From Flavobacterium sp. NG2 (GTDB lineage Bacteria > Bacteroidota > Bacteroidia > Flavobacteriales > Flavobacteriaceae), in assembly GCF_034119845.1 (NCBI RefSeq), contig NZ_CP139420.1, positions 164,001 through 228,000 of the forward strand: a stretch of 64,000 nucleotides of DNA. Reading direction: 5' to 3'. Of this stretch, positions 1-10,900 are shown in pieces. Position numbers and translations under genes: made by a program. Under the pieces are notes generated by a model that searched no databases, was not told the DNA's origin, and saw only the letters and a program-made list of their open reading frames with translations. How positions within the stretch are numbered: position 1 is the first letter of the stretch; the number at the start of each line of letters is the position of its first letter.

Positions 1-7
1 GTGCCAT
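1..7 (-). CDS. rpsS: Start of rpsS (30S ribosomal protein S19), cut by window edge
   Basis: Only the first two codons and one base are present: on the minus strand they read ATG GCA C, fitting the Met-Ala-Arg start of S19. The position directly downstream of rplB is where rpsS lies in the S10 operon. The assignment rests on gene order rather than on protein sequence. Confidence 0.55.
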
Positions 8-13
8 ATCTTA

Positions 14-838
14 TTATTTCTTTCTACGTTCTACGATATACTTGTTACTCGGGTTTTTCTTAGAACGTGTTCTATAACCTTTTGCTGGTATTCCATTTCT
101 TGAACGTGGATGTCCACCAGAAGAACGTCCTTCTCCACCACCCATTGGGTGATCAACAGGGTTCATTGCAACAGGTCTTGTTCTAGGTCTTCTACCTAAC
201 CATCTTGTTCTACCTGCTTTACCAGACACAACTAATTGGTGGTCAGAATTAGATACTGCTCCAATTGTAGCCGAACAAGTCAACAAGATTAATCTTGTTT
301 CACCAGAAGGCATTTTAATTGTAGCAAATTTTCCATCTCTCGCCATTAATTGAGCAAAAGTTCCAGCAGAACGAGCGATAACAGCTCCTTGACCTGGTCT
401 TAACTCAATACAAGAGATTACAGTTCCTAATGGAATTCTGCTTAAAGGCATTGCATTACCAATTTCAGGTTGAGATTCTGGACCAGAAACTAATTTCTGA
501 CCAACTTTCAATCCGTTTTGAGCAATAACATATGTTTTCTCTCCATCAGCATAAGCTAACAAAGCGATAAATGCAGTACGATTTGGATCATATTCGATTG
601 ATTTCACAGTCGCAGGAATTCCTTCCTTTGTTCTTTTGAAATCAATTATACGATATCTCTGCTTGTGACCACCACCCGTATAACGCATGGTCATCTTTCC
701 TTGACTATTTCTACCTCCAGAGTTTTTTATCGGTGCTATCAAAGAGCGTTCCGGCTTATCAGTTGTAATGGCGTCATAACCATTCACAACTCTAAATCGC
801 TGACCTGCGGTAATAGGTTTTAATTTTCTTACTGACAT
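14..838 (-). CDS. rplB: 50S ribosomal protein L2
   Basis: L2 is a primary 23S rRNA-binding protein near the peptidyl transferase centre and is needed for subunit joining. The 274-residue product has the normal family length. It shows the N-terminal RNA-binding fold ([15 protein letters not shown], about 55-69) and the diagnostic C-terminal loop [12 protein letters not shown] (about 227-238) with the conserved histidine at 230, followed by a basic tail. It is the last complete gene of the minus-strand ribosomal operon in this window, 9 bases after rplW. Confidence 0.98.
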   Translation of the reverse strand: MSVRKLKPITAGQRFRVVNGYDAITTDKPERSLIAPIKNSGGRNSQGKMTMRYTGGGHKQRYRIIDFKRTKEGIPATVKSIEYDPNRTAFIALLAYADGEKTYVIAQNGLKVGQKLVSGPESQPEIGNAMPLSRIPLGTVISCIELRPGQGAVIARSAGTFAQLMARDGKFATIKMPSGETRLILLTCSATIGAVSNSDHQLVVSGKAGRTRWLGRRPRTRPVAMNPVDHPMGGGEGRSSGGHPRSRNGIPAKGYRTRSKKNPSNKYIVERRKK

Positions 839-847
839 TTTTCTATC

Positions 848-1138
848 TTAGATATTGTTGTAAAAATCAATTGATTCTCCTTCTTGTACTTGTACAATTG
901 CTTTTTTAATAGCATTTGTCTTTCCACTGATTAAACCACTTTTAGTGTATTTTGTAGTTCTATCTGGTCTTACATTCATTGTATTAACACTTAACACAGT
1001 TACTCCATAAGCAGCCTCTACAGCTTTCTTAATTTCAACTTTGTTTGCTTTTTTGTTAACAACGAATCCAAATCGGTTTAAAACTTCACTTTCTTTGGTT
1101 ACTTTTTCCGTTACTATAGGTTTAACTATGATACTCAT
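848..1138 (-). CDS. rplW: 50S ribosomal protein L23
   Basis: L23 sits at the polypeptide exit tunnel and docks trigger factor and the signal recognition particle. The product is 96 residues, normal for the family, beginning MSIIVKPIVTEKVT and containing the conserved Asn/Lys-rich segment NKKANKVEIKKAVE (about 28-41). It lies 6 bases downstream of rplD and 9 bases upstream of rplB, so it is clearly cotranscribed with them. Confidence 0.97.
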   Translation of the reverse strand: MSIIVKPIVTEKVTKESEVLNRFGFVVNKKANKVEIKKAVEAAYGVTVLSVNTMNVRPDRTTKYTKSGLISGKTNAIKKAIVQVQEGESIDFYNNI

Positions 1139-1144
1139 ATCCTA

Positions 1145-1774
1145 TTATTTACTTAAATTTTCTTCAATTACTTCCAAAGAACTCTCTAAAAGCACTAAAT
1201 TATTAGCGTTTAATATTTCATAAGTGCTTAATTCTGAGCTACTTACTACATTAGACCCCTTTAAATTACGTGACGACAAATATACATTTTTATTTGTATT
1301 ACCCAACACGAATAGTGATTTTTTATTTTCTAACTCTAAAGCTTTCAAAACGTTAATGAAATTTTTAGTGTTTGGCACTTCAAAATTAAAGTCCTCAAGA
1401 ACGATAATATTTGACTCTTTTGCTTTGATTGAGAAAGCAGATTTTCTTGCCAAACGTTTCAAGTTTTTATTCAATTTGAATGAATAACTTCTTGGTCTTG
1501 GTCCAAAAACTGTTCCACCACCTTTAAACAATGGATTCTTTGCACTTCCCGCACGAGCAGTACCAGTTCCTTTTTGTTTTTTAATCTTACGTGTACTTCC
1601 CGCAACTTCAGCTCTTTCTTTAGCCTTATGCGTTCCTTGTCTTTGATTAGCTAAATATTGCTTAACATCAAGGTATACAGCGTGATTGTTTGGTTCAATT
1701 GCGAATACTGAATCAGAAAGTTGAACTTTTCTCCCAGTATCTTTTCCGTTGAAATCTAATACTTTTACTTCCAT
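1145..1774 (-). CDS. rplD: 50S ribosomal protein L4
   Basis: L4 binds 23S rRNA and lines the exit tunnel with its extended loop. The 209-residue product has the typical internal loop [22 protein letters not shown] (about 66-87) and the segment [20 protein letters not shown]. In E. coli L4 also represses its own S10 operon; whether that happens here cannot be read from the sequence. Its start codon overlaps the rplC stop by one base, suggesting translational coupling. Confidence 0.97.
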   Translation of the reverse strand: MEVKVLDFNGKDTGRKVQLSDSVFAIEPNNHAVYLDVKQYLANQRQGTHKAKERAEVAGSTRKIKKQKGTGTARAGSAKNPLFKGGGTVFGPRPRSYSFKLNKNLKRLARKSAFSIKAKESNIIVLEDFNFEVPNTKNFINVLKALELENKKSLFVLGNTNKNVYLSSRNLKGSNVVSSSELSTYEILNANNLVLLESSLEVIEENLSK

Positions 1775-2391
1775 TACTTGTGAATGATTACATAAGAGTT
1801 GTTATGACCAGGAACACATCCTTTTATAACAAGTAGATTCTTTTCAGCAACTACTTTTAAAACTCTAAGGTTTTGAATGTTTACATTTACGCCTCCCATA
1901 CGTCCAGCCATACGCATTCCTTTGAATACTCTAGATGGATAAGAAGAAGCTCCTACAGAACCTGGCGCTCTTAAACGGTTATGTTGACCATGAGTTGCTT
2001 GACCAACACCACCAAAACCGTGACGTTTTACAACCCCTTGAAAACCTTTACCTTTAGATACACCTTGTACATCTACAAATTCTCCTTCTTCAAAAATAGA
2101 AACATCAATGATATCTCCTAATTTTTGTTCTGATGCAAACTCTTTGAATTCAACGACTTTTTTCTTAGCTACAGTTCCAGCTTTTTTAAAGTGACCTAAA
2201 GCCGCTTTAGTGGAATGTTTCTCGTTTTTGTCATCGAAACCAAGTTGCAACGCTTCGTACCCGTCAACACCTTTGGTTCTGACTTGGGTAACAACACAAG
2301 GACCAGCTTCGATTACAGTACAAGGAATATTTTTCCCGTTCTCATCAAAAATACTAGTCATGCCGATTTTTCTACCAATTAACCCAGACAT
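1774..2391 (-). CDS. rplC: 50S ribosomal protein L3
   Basis: L3 initiates 50S assembly and reaches towards the peptidyl transferase centre. The 205-residue product starts [15 protein letters not shown] and carries the hallmark central region from [14 protein letters not shown] through RMAGRMG (about 113-166). The gap of 155 bases to rpsJ contains a good TAnnTTTG box on this strand at 2466-2473, so rplC may have its own promoter inside the ribosomal operon. Confidence 0.97.
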   Translation of the reverse strand: MSGLIGRKIGMTSIFDENGKNIPCTVIEAGPCVVTQVRTKGVDGYEALQLGFDDKNEKHSTKAALGHFKKAGTVAKKKVVEFKEFASEQKLGDIIDVSIFEEGEFVDVQGVSKGKGFQGVVKRHGFGGVGQATHGQHNRLRAPGSVGASSYPSRVFKGMRMAGRMGGVNVNIQNLRVLKVVAEKNLLVIKGCVPGHNNSYVIIHK

Positions 2392-2465
2392 AAATATTAA
2401 TTATTAATTATTAAATATAAAAATAGAACACATCATTTAAGTGAACCCTTATTTTTAAAGTGGTG

Positions 2466-2473
2466 CAAAAGTA
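2466..2473 (-). promoter_or_regulatory. -7 promoter box upstream of rplC
   Basis: The minus strand reads TACTTTTG, a full match to the Bacteroidetes -7 consensus TAnnTTTG, 74 bases before the rplC start. It lies in the only long gap (2392-2546) of the ribosomal operon. A secondary promoter separating the str part from the S10 part is inferred; no clear -33 element was identified. Confidence 0.5.
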
Positions 2474-2546
2474 TAACTTATTTACACACAATCCAAAAAA
2501 AGTTTTCACTTAAACAAAGTGCCCTTAATTTCCCTTAGTAAGAAAC

Positions 2547-2852
2547 CTAAACTTTGATCTCTACTTCAACTCCACTAGGCAATTCTAATTTCATCAAAGC
2601 ATCAATAGTTTTTGATGATGAAGAGTAAATATCAATTAATCTCTTGTATGACATTACTTCGAATTGCTCTCTTGCTTTTTTATTAACGTGTGGAGAACGT
2701 AGTACAGTGAAAAGTTTTTTGTGAGTTGGTAAAGGAATTGGACCTGTTACAACAGCACCTGTAGTTTTAACCGTTTTTACAATCTTTTCAGCAGACTTAT
2801 CTACCAACATATGATCGTAAGATTTTAGTTTTATTCTGATTTTTTGACTCAT
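2547..2852 (-). CDS. rpsJ: 30S ribosomal protein S10
   Basis: S10 belongs to the 30S head and in many bacteria also works as NusE in antitermination. The 101-residue product starts [18 protein letters not shown] and contains the conserved stretch [30 protein letters not shown], including the long loop that contacts 16S rRNA. It directly follows fusA (10-base gap) with no tuf gene between them, the usual Bacteroidetes arrangement. Confidence 0.98.
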
Positions 2853-2862
2853 TTTCTTAAAA

Positions 2863-5019
2863 TTAAGCGTTTCCTTTTGCTTTTTTGATTACTGCTTCTG
2901 AAATATTAGAAGGCGTTTCTGCGTAGTGTGAAAATTCCATTGTTGAAGTTGCACGACCTGAAGACAAAGTTCTTAAAGTTGTAACGTATCCAAACATCTC
3001 AGATAATGGCACATCAGCTTTAATAGTTTTTGCTCCATTTCTATCTCCCATGTCATTCACCTGACCTCTACGACGGTTAATATCACCTACGATATCTCCC
3101 ATGTTTTCTTCTGGTGTAATAACTTCCATTTTCATGATTGGCTCAAGAATTACAGCTCCTGCAGCTTTAGCTACTTCTCTATAACCCATTCTAGCTGCTA
3201 ACTCAAAAGAAAGCGCATCAGAATCCACAGGGTGGAATGATCCATCTAACAAAGTTACTTTCAAACTATCTACTTGGTATCCTGCTAAAGGACCAGTTTT
3301 CATAGCTTCACGGAAACCTTTCTCTACAGAAGGAATATATTCCTTAGGCACGTTTCCACCTTTTACCTCATTAACAAATTGTAATCCAACAGGAACTTTA
3401 CCATCAACCTCGTCAGCTGGCTCTAAACGGAAAACAATATCACCGAATTTACCACGACCACCAGATTGTTTTTTATAAGTTTCTCTATGTTGAGCAGATC
3501 TTGTAAACGCTTCTTTGTATTCTACTTGAGGCTCACCTTGGTTTACTTCAACTTTAAATTCACGTTTCATACGATCTACCAAGATATCCAAGTGAAGCTC
3601 ACCCATACCAGAGATAATAGTTTGACCTGAAGCCTCATCAGTTCTAACAGTAAATGTTGGATCTTCCTCAGCCAATTTAGCCAAAGCCATACCCATCTTA
3701 TCTACGTCAGCCTTAGTTTTAGGTTCAATAGCAATACCAATTACTGGTGCAGGGAATTTCATAGACTCAAGAATAATTGGGTGTTTTTCATCACACAATG
3801 TATCTCCAGTTTTAATATCTTTAAATCCAACTGCTGCTCCAATATCTCCAGCTTCGATATATTCGATTGGATTTTGTTTGTTAGCATGCATTTGGTAGAT
3901 ACGAGAAATTCTCTCTTTGTTTCCTGAACGAGTATTCAAAACATAAGAACCCGCATCTAAACGCCCTGAGTAAGCACGGAAGAAAGCCAAACGACCTACG
4001 AACGGGTCAGTAGCAATCTTAAATGCTAAAGCAGCGAAAGGCTCTTTTACATCTGGCTTACGCAAGATTTTAGTTTGATCCTCTTCTAATAATTCAGCAT
4101 CATCTGGATGAATTCCAGCAATACCTTCTTTATCTAATGGAGATGGCAAGTATTTACATACCGCATCTAACATAAATTGAACTCCTTTGTTTTTAAATGA
4201 AGAACCAGCAATCATCGGAATAATAGCCATATCCATCACAGCAGCTCTCAAAGCAATATTGATCTCTTCTTCTGTAATAGAATCTGGATCTTCCATATAC
4301 TTATCAAGTAAGTTCTCATCATAATCAGCAACTGCTTCAATAAGAATATCTCTGTATTCTTTTACTTCATCAACCATATCCGCAGGGATATCAATAATAT
4401 CAAAAGTAGCTCCTTGAGTAGCATCATGCCATACAATCGCTTGATTCTTAACCAAATCAACCACACCTCTGAAATCATTTTCTTCACCAATTGGCAAAGT
4501 AATCGCAACTGCGTTTGACTTCAACATATCTCTAACTTGTTGACATACATTCAAAAAGTTAGAACCTTGGCGGTCCATTTTGTTAACAAACCCCATACGA
4601 GGCACTCTATATTGATCTGCTAATCTCCAGTTAGTTTCAGACTGTGGCTCAACACCATCAACCGCACTAAATAAGAAAACCAAACCATCCAATACACGCA
4701 AAGAACGGTTTACCTCTACAGTAAAGTCTACGTGCCCAGGAGTATCAATAATATTAAAGTGATAAGGCTTTGAATCTGGCAAAATTTTACCTTGCTCAGT
4801 TGGAAAATTCCACTCACAAGTTGTTGCAGCAGAAGTAATTGTAATACCTCTTTCTTGCTCTTGTGCCATCCAGTCCATTGTTGCAGCACCATCATGTACT
4901 TCACCAATTTTATGTGATTTACCAGTATAAAAAAGAATACGCTCAGTTGTTGTTGTTTTACCAGCATCAATGTGAGCAGCAATTCCAATATTTCTTGTAT
5001 ATTTTAAGTCTCTAGCCAT
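2863..5019 (-). CDS. fusA: Elongation factor G
   Basis: EF-G is the GTPase that drives ribosomal translocation and, with RRF, ribosome recycling. The 718-residue protein shows the P-loop AHIDAGKT (15-22), the G3 motif DTPGHVD (92-98) and the G4 motif NKMD (146-149), followed by domains II to V including the conserved GMGELHLDI segment. Length and the RGIT switch region are normal. It sits between rpsG (11-base gap) and rpsJ, and is the fusidic acid target in other bacteria. Confidence 0.98.
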   Translation of the reverse strand: MARDLKYTRNIGIAAHIDAGKTTTTERILFYTGKSHKIGEVHDGAATMDWMAQEQERGITITSAATTCEWNFPTEQGKILPDSKPYHFNIIDTPGHVDFTVEVNRSLRVLDGLVFLFSAVDGVEPQSETNWRLADQYRVPRMGFVNKMDRQGSNFLNVCQQVRDMLKSNAVAITLPIGEENDFRGVVDLVKNQAIVWHDATQGATFDIIDIPADMVDEVKEYRDILIEAVADYDENLLDKYMEDPDSITEEEINIALRAAVMDMAIIPMIAGSSFKNKGVQFMLDAVCKYLPSPLDKEGIAGIHPDDAELLEEDQTKILRKPDVKEPFAALAFKIATDPFVGRLAFFRAYSGRLDAGSYVLNTRSGNKERISRIYQMHANKQNPIEYIEAGDIGAAVGFKDIKTGDTLCDEKHPIILESMKFPAPVIGIAIEPKTKADVDKMGMALAKLAEEDPTFTVRTDEASGQTIISGMGELHLDILVDRMKREFKVEVNQGEPQVEYKEAFTRSAQHRETYKKQSGGRGKFGDIVFRLEPADEVDGKVPVGLQFVNEVKGGNVPKEYIPSVEKGFREAMKTGPLAGYQVDSLKVTLLDGSFHPVDSDALSFELAARMGYREVAKAAGAVILEPIMKMEVITPEENMGDIVGDINRRRGQVNDMGDRNGAKTIKADVPLSEMFGYVTTLRTLSSGRATSTMEFSHYAETPSNISEAVIKKAKGNA

Positions 5020-5030
5020 TTCTTATTGAA

Positions 5031-5507
5031 TTAAAATCTAAAGTGAGAGAAAGCTTTATTAGCTTCTGCCATTTTGTGAGTATCCATTCTTTTCTTAACA
5101 GCAGCACCTTCTTCTTTAGCCGCAGCTAAACATTCTGAAGCTAATCTTTGCGCCATTGACTTTTCGTTTCTTCTTCTTGAATAAAGAATCAACCATTTCA
5201 TAGCCATAGAAATTTTTCTATCTGGTCTAATTTGCATTGGAATTTGGAATGTAGCTCCACCTACTCTACGACTACGTACTTCTACGTGAGGCATAACATT
5301 AGTCAAGGCATCTTTCCAAATTTCTAATGATGATTTTTCTGCATCCTGCTTTTTAGATTCTATAATGTCAATTGCATCATAAAAAACTTTAAAAGCTGTT
5401 GATTTCTTACCATCCCACATTAAGTTGTTTACAAAACGTGTTACCAATTGATCATTAAATCTTGGATCTGGTAAAAGTGGTCTCTTTTTTGCCGCTCTTT
5501 TTCTCAT
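5031..5507 (-). CDS. rpsG: 30S ribosomal protein S7
   Basis: S7 nucleates assembly of the 30S head and contacts the E-site tRNA. The 158-residue product begins MRKRAAKKRPLLPDPRF and carries the family segments VEVRSRRVGGATFQIPMQ and MAQRLASECLAAAKEEGAAVKKRMDTHKMAEANKAFSHFRF. Unlike the tightly packed genes after it, it is separated from rpsL by 72 bases holding a small palindrome at 5543-5556. Confidence 0.98.
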   Translation of the reverse strand: MRKRAAKKRPLLPDPRFNDQLVTRFVNNLMWDGKKSTAFKVFYDAIDIIESKKQDAEKSSLEIWKDALTNVMPHVEVRSRRVGGATFQIPMQIRPDRKISMAMKWLILYSRRRNEKSMAQRLASECLAAAKEEGAAVKKRMDTHKMAEANKAFSHFRF

Positions 5508-5542
5508 GTCTTTTTTTTAATAAAAGTTCATACTCTTTAAGC

Positions 5543-5556
5543 CGCGATAAATCGCG
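5543..5556 (-). promoter_or_regulatory. Small hairpin in the rpsL-rpsG intercistronic gap
   Basis: CGCGATAAATCGCG is self-complementary and can fold into a 5-bp GC-rich stem with a 4-base loop in the mRNA. In E. coli the S12-S7 intercistronic region is the feedback-binding site of S7, so this hairpin is a candidate for an analogous site. That role is inference from position only. Confidence 0.35.
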
Positions 5557-5579
5557 CCTCTACGAGAATCATTTTTAAA

Positions 5580-5963
5580 TTACTTTTTTGCTTCTTTTGG
5601 GCGTTTAGCACCGTACTTAGATCTTCTTTGCGTTCTTCCAGCTACTCCTGACGTATCAAGCGCACCTCTAACGATGTGATATCTAACACCTGGTAAATCT
5701 TTTACCCTTCCACCTCTAACTAATACTATCGAGTGCTCTTGTAGATTGTGTCCTTCTCCAGGGATGTAAGCATTCACTTCGTTACCATTTGTCAAACGTA
5801 CACGCGCTACTTTACGCATTGCAGAGTTTGGTTTTTTTGGTGTCGTAGTGTAAACACGCGTACAAACCCCTCTTCTTTGAGGACAAGAATCTAAAGCAAC
5901 CGATTTACTCTTCTTAGTTATCTGAGTTCTTCCTGTTCTTACTAATTGTTGAATTGTTGGCAT
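5580..5963 (-). CDS. rpsL: 30S ribosomal protein S12
   Basis: S12 sits at the decoding centre and controls accuracy. The 127-residue product shows the invariant [20 protein letters not shown] (41-60) and [14 protein letters not shown] (83-96). Lys43 and Lys88 are the wild-type residues whose changes give streptomycin resistance in other bacteria, and Asp89 corresponds to the residue methylthiolated in E. coli. It is the first gene of the minus-strand operon, 52 bases after a strong -7 box. Confidence 0.98.
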
Positions 5964-6015
5964 AATTAATACTAAAAATTATTATGTAATTTACTTCCCG
6001 CTTTTTACGGGGTTG

Positions 6016-6023
6016 CAAATGTA
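6016..6023 (-). promoter_or_regulatory. -7 promoter box of the rpsL operon
   Basis: The minus strand reads TACATTTG, matching TAnnTTTG exactly, 52 bases upstream of the rpsL start. It is the natural main promoter for the eight-gene ribosomal operon. Confidence 0.65.
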
Positions 6024-6139
6024 TAAATTATTTTTAACTCTACAAACGTTAATCTATTAATTTTCAATAAGATTATTTAGCCTTTTGAATTTATTCACAA
6101 ACAGATGATATTTGCATTACTTTTATAAAAACATTTTTC

Positions 6140-7837
6140 TTGAAACAATTCACTACATTCTTTTTTATTATTGGCTTTGCTTTTTCAGCATCTTGCCAAA
6201 ATTTTCATTTAATTTTAAATGGAAGCACCACAATCGAGAAAAGATTAATTGACTCAATCACCTACCAAAAAAAACACAAAGAGGCCAAATCTGTAAATGA
6301 CGAGGTGAATAAAGTTTCAGATAAATTATCTAAAATTGGCTACATAGAAAACCAATTAATCCATTTTGCAAAAAAAAACGACACTACCTATGTCGGAGAA
6401 TTTTCAATTGGAGAACAAATTAAATACGTACATATACATCTAAAACATATTCCAAAACAAAACGATATAATTAGTCTTGTAGAGAAAGACAGTTTAATCA
6501 TACCATACATTGAAATAGAAGATTTCCTAAGTCAAACCTTAAAAAAAGCAGAACAAAAAGGGTTTGCATTAACAAAACTCAACCTTAGTAAAATTCAAAA
6601 AAAAGGAACTATTTTATATGCAGAGCTAGAACTCAAAACAGATAACGAAAGAACAATTAATACAATTGTTGCAAAATACGCAGAGGAAAACAGAAAAGCC
6701 GAACTACCTAAAGGCCATCTTAAACAAATTAATTCAAAATATAATAAACAAATATTTAACAAAAATACTATTCAAAAAATACATAAAGACTTTGAGAAAT
6801 TTCGCTTTGTAAACCAAATCAAATATCCTGAAATTTTACTACTTAAAGACAGTACCAAAGTCTATGTTTATCTAGAAAAAAGAAAATCAAATAATTTTGA
6901 CGGATTCGTAGGGTTTACAACAAATGAAAATAGCAAAGTCATCTTTAGTGGTTATCTGGATTTAACTCTCGAAAACACTCTAAAAGCAGGGGAACAATTT
7001 TCTTTATACTGGAAAAGTGATGGTAATGACCAAAAAACTTTTCGAACAAATCTTGAGGTACCCTATATTTTCAATTCAAACATTGGAATTAAAGCACAAA
7101 TTAATATTTTTAAACAGGACAGTATCTTTCAAAACACAAAAACCTCCTTCGATTTAGGCTACCTTGTCAACTATAACACACGTATTTACTTAGGCTATCA
7201 AGCTACGGAGTCCAGTGACATCCAAAACACTAACAGTAACAACATTCAAGACTACAAAAATTCTTTCATTACATCTAAATTAGAGTACTCAAAATTCGAT
7301 TATGACATTCCATTATTCCCTGATAAAACCAAGATTAGATTCACAACTGGATTTGGAAAAAGAACCAACAATACAGCCTTTGTAAGCGAATCGAATAAAC
7401 AATATTATATTGACCTAAACGCATCACACACTATTGAAATCAACAATAAGAACCACTTTAATATCAATAGCCAAAACTTCTATCTAAATAGCAACAATTT
7501 CCTAGTCAATGAATTATTCCGTTTTGGTGGCACTAATTCCATTAGAGGCTTTGCCGAAAATAGTCTACAAGCAGAATACATGAGTGCCATTATGACCGAA
7601 TACCGATTCATAGCCTCCCCTAATTTATACCTCCATTCTATTATTGATTATTCCATCTACAAAGACCCTTTTTCAACTTTAAAAAAAATAGAAACTTTAA
7701 CTGGCATCGGAATAGGTATTGGACTACAAACCAAGAATGGACTTCTAAAATTAACATTAGCCAATGGAATTGATAAAAATCAAAAAACAGACATCAACAA
7801 CACCATAATCAGCTTAAAATTTAACATTACATTCTAA
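6140..7837 (+). CDS. Omp85/BamA-like outer-membrane beta-barrel protein
   Basis: Probably an Omp85-superfamily protein. It has a signal peptide (about 1-19), a periplasmic region of roughly 220 residues that could hold POTRA-like domains, and a C-terminal barrel ending in a phenylalanine. The segment FRFGGTNSIRGF (460-471) contains the conserved R-G-F of the Omp85 L6 loop. At 565 residues it is shorter than BamA, which has five POTRA domains, and closer to TamA/FhaC-sized members. The start is TTG; the upstream in-frame ATG is followed by a stop. It lies 82 bases before the SusC-like gene. Cargo or substrate is unknown. Confidence 0.7.
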   Translation: MKQFTTFFFIIGFAFSASCQNFHLILNGSTTIEKRLIDSITYQKKHKEAKSVNDEVNKVSDKLSKIGYIENQLIHFAKKNDTTYVGEFSIGEQIKYVHIHLKHIPKQNDIISLVEKDSLIIPYIEIEDFLSQTLKKAEQKGFALTKLNLSKIQKKGTILYAELELKTDNERTINTIVAKYAEENRKAELPKGHLKQINSKYNKQIFNKNTIQKIHKDFEKFRFVNQIKYPEILLLKDSTKVYVYLEKRKSNNFDGFVGFTTNENSKVIFSGYLDLTLENTLKAGEQFSLYWKSDGNDQKTFRTNLEVPYIFNSNIGIKAQINIFKQDSIFQNTKTSFDLGYLVNYNTRIYLGYQATESSDIQNTNSNNIQDYKNSFITSKLEYSKFDYDIPLFPDKTKIRFTTGFGKRTNNTAFVSESNKQYYIDLNASHTIEINNKNHFNINSQNFYLNSNNFLVNELFRFGGTNSIRGFAENSLQAEYMSAIMTEYRFIASPNLYLHSIIDYSIYKDPFSTLKKIETLTGIGIGIGLQTKNGLLKLTLANGIDKNQKTDINNTIISLKFNITF

Positions 7838-7919
7838 AATCACATGAAAATTAAAGATAAATTAGGAAAGTTAACAAATTATTAAGAATTTTGAACTACT
7901 AATTCAAATTTTTAAAAAA

Positions 7920-10900
7920 ATGAAACTAATGCCCACTAGAATCTACCTACTATCTCTAGTACTTATGGTGCAATTTATTTTTGCACAACAGAGAGCCGTC
8001 AATGGCGTCGTATATGACGACACCGGCCTACCCTTACCAGGCGTAAGTGTTTTGGTTAAAGAAACCAAAACTGTAACTCAAACAAATTTAGATGGTAAAT
8101 TCACCATCAAGGCAAGCCCCAGCCAAACCTTAGTTTTCAGTTATATTGGCATGAAAACTCAAGAAATCAAAGCTTCAAAAACAACCTTATCTATTAAGCT
8201 AATTGGAGATTCAGTAGAGTTAGAAGGAGTAGTCGTCACAGCACAAGGAATCAAAAAAGAAAAAAAGTCCCTTGGCTATGCAATTACAATCCTAAAATCA
8301 GAAAGTATTTCTCAAAAAGCTGAAGGTGACATCGGAAGAGTCTTGAGCGGTCAAATTGCAGGAGTAAACATCACCGCATCAAACGGAATGTCAGGATCAA
8401 GTACCAATATAATCATAAGAGGTTATTCATCGATTTCTGGCTCAAACCAACCACTTTTTATAGTTGATGGCGTTCCTTTTGACTCCGGAACAAACACACA
8501 ATCTAGTTACTTAGACGGAAACACCGAATCTAGCAGATTTTTAGATTTAGACCCAAACTCAATTGAAAGTGTAAGTGTATTAAAAGGCTTAAGTGCAACT
8601 GTTCTTTACGGTAGTGCTGGTAGAAATGGGGTTGTTTTAATAAAAACCAAGAACTCAAGCTCTTCAAATACCATCAAAAAAACTGAAATCACTATAAGTC
8701 AATCCATGTTTTTTTCAGAAGCTATTTTACCTAAATACCAAAACGAATATGGTGGAGGATTTCACCAAGGATATGGATATTTTTATAGTAACTGGGGACC
8801 ACGATTTGATAGAACTGACAACGATGGTGTCGCAAATGCTTTACAATATAACGGTACAGCCGAAAACGGAAATGCTCTTTTACAACACCCTTACAACTAT
8901 ATAAGTGACACATCATTGATAACGGGCAATGAAGATTTATTAACAAAACCCTACGAATACAAAGCTTATAACGGCGTTAAAGACTTCTTTAAAACAGGTG
9001 TTGTATCAACTACATCAGTAAATGCAAAAGGAGGAAATGAAAACATCAATTATAACATGAGCTATGGAAAAACTGTTGATGAAGGAATTACCAGAGGGAA
9101 CAAACTAAGTAGAGATAACTTTGGTATTGGCGGAAATGCAATTCTATCAAATAAATTCACCATAACAGGTGTTTTTAATTTCTCAAAAACAAAATACAAT
9201 TCACCACCAAATGCAGTTAGCACTGGAAGTGGGGCGGCATTCAATGGATCAGGAGTTTTTGCAGATGTCATGTATACACCTAGAAGCGTTGATTTGACTA
9301 ATTTACCTTATCAAAATTCAGAAGGAAGAAGCGTATATTATCGCTCTGGAAATGATCTTCAAAACCCATATTGGACAGTAAACAATGTAAAATCAACACA
9401 AGATACAGATCGTTTTTTTGGGAATGCTGGCATTATATATAACATTAATGATTGGATAAAATTATCGTATCGTCTAGGAATAGATACTTATACAGAATTA
9501 AATTCTTATTCTCAAAACAAAGGCGGAATTAGTGGTGACCCTACTGGTCTTCTAAGAACAACCGCTGTTAAAAATACTATCTGGAATCATACAACAAATT
9601 TAAATTTCAACAGACCAATTTCAGAAAATTTAAATTTAAGTACCAACTTAGGATTTCAATCACAGAGAAAAGAATTTACAAGAGACGGTATTGAAAGTAC
9701 AGGTCAACTAGCCTATGGTATTTTAAAACATTTTAATTTCGCTAACAATTCTGCAACAAATTCATTCACTGGAAAACCAATAGCATACCAAGAAGACCTA
9801 AATGAAATAGGAACCTATTTAGATCTTACACTAGATTATAAAAACTATTTATTCTTTAACGTTGTAGCCAGAAATGATTGGTATTCAACATTAGAAAAAC
9901 AAAATAATAATTTATTCTACCCAGGAGCAAGTGTTTCATTTATTCCTACTACAGTTTTTGAAAATCTTAAAGGAAACATCCTGAATTATATGAAAATCAG
10001 AGCTGGTTATGGTTCATCTGCTGGAGCCCCAGACCCATACAACACAAGGAATTCAATAAATATTTCAGCAAGAACTTTTATAACAAATAATGGATCAATA
10101 ATACCTACCAATACAGTAAATGACCGATTAGGTAATACCAATTTAAAACCAGAAAGAATTGGTGAATTTGAAGTAGGATTGGACACTAGACTTTTCAACT
10201 GTTTAAATTTCAACATAAGTGCTTACAGTAAAGAAACTAAAGACTTAATAACAGACCAAGATCTTGATGACGCAACAGGATACACCTCCACAACTGTAAA
10301 TATTGGAGATTTAAAATCACAAGGTATAGAAATAGAATATGATATCGACATCATCAAGTCTAAAAACAATGGATTAAAATTTAACATCGCTGGAAATTTT
10401 TCAGCAAATGAAACAACTGTAACAAAACTGGCTCTAGGAACTGATTTAATACCGCTAACTGATTTTATATCGGAATCAGCAGCAAATTATGCAGTCCAAG
10501 GAATGCCCTACGGAGTATTATTTGGAACTACAGTTGTAAGAGACATTTCTGGAAACAAAGTAGTTGGAAATGACGGATTGTATTTAGTAGACAAATCGAA
10601 TAAGTATCTTGGAGACCCTAACCCAGACTGGATAACCAGCCTTATCCCTACACTAAGTTATAAAGGAATAACTTTGTCTGCAATACTTAATTACAGACAT
10701 GGAGGAGATATATTTTCGACAACTACCGCAGCTTTAATTGGAAGAGGAGTTGTTGACAACGGTATATGCAGAGAATGTACCTACATTTTACCAGGAGTTA
10801 CACAAACAGGCGAAGTTAATAACATTGCTATTACAAGTACAAATTTAGGTGTTGACACTTATTTTGGGGAAGCAAATGAATTTAGCATTTTTGACGGAAC

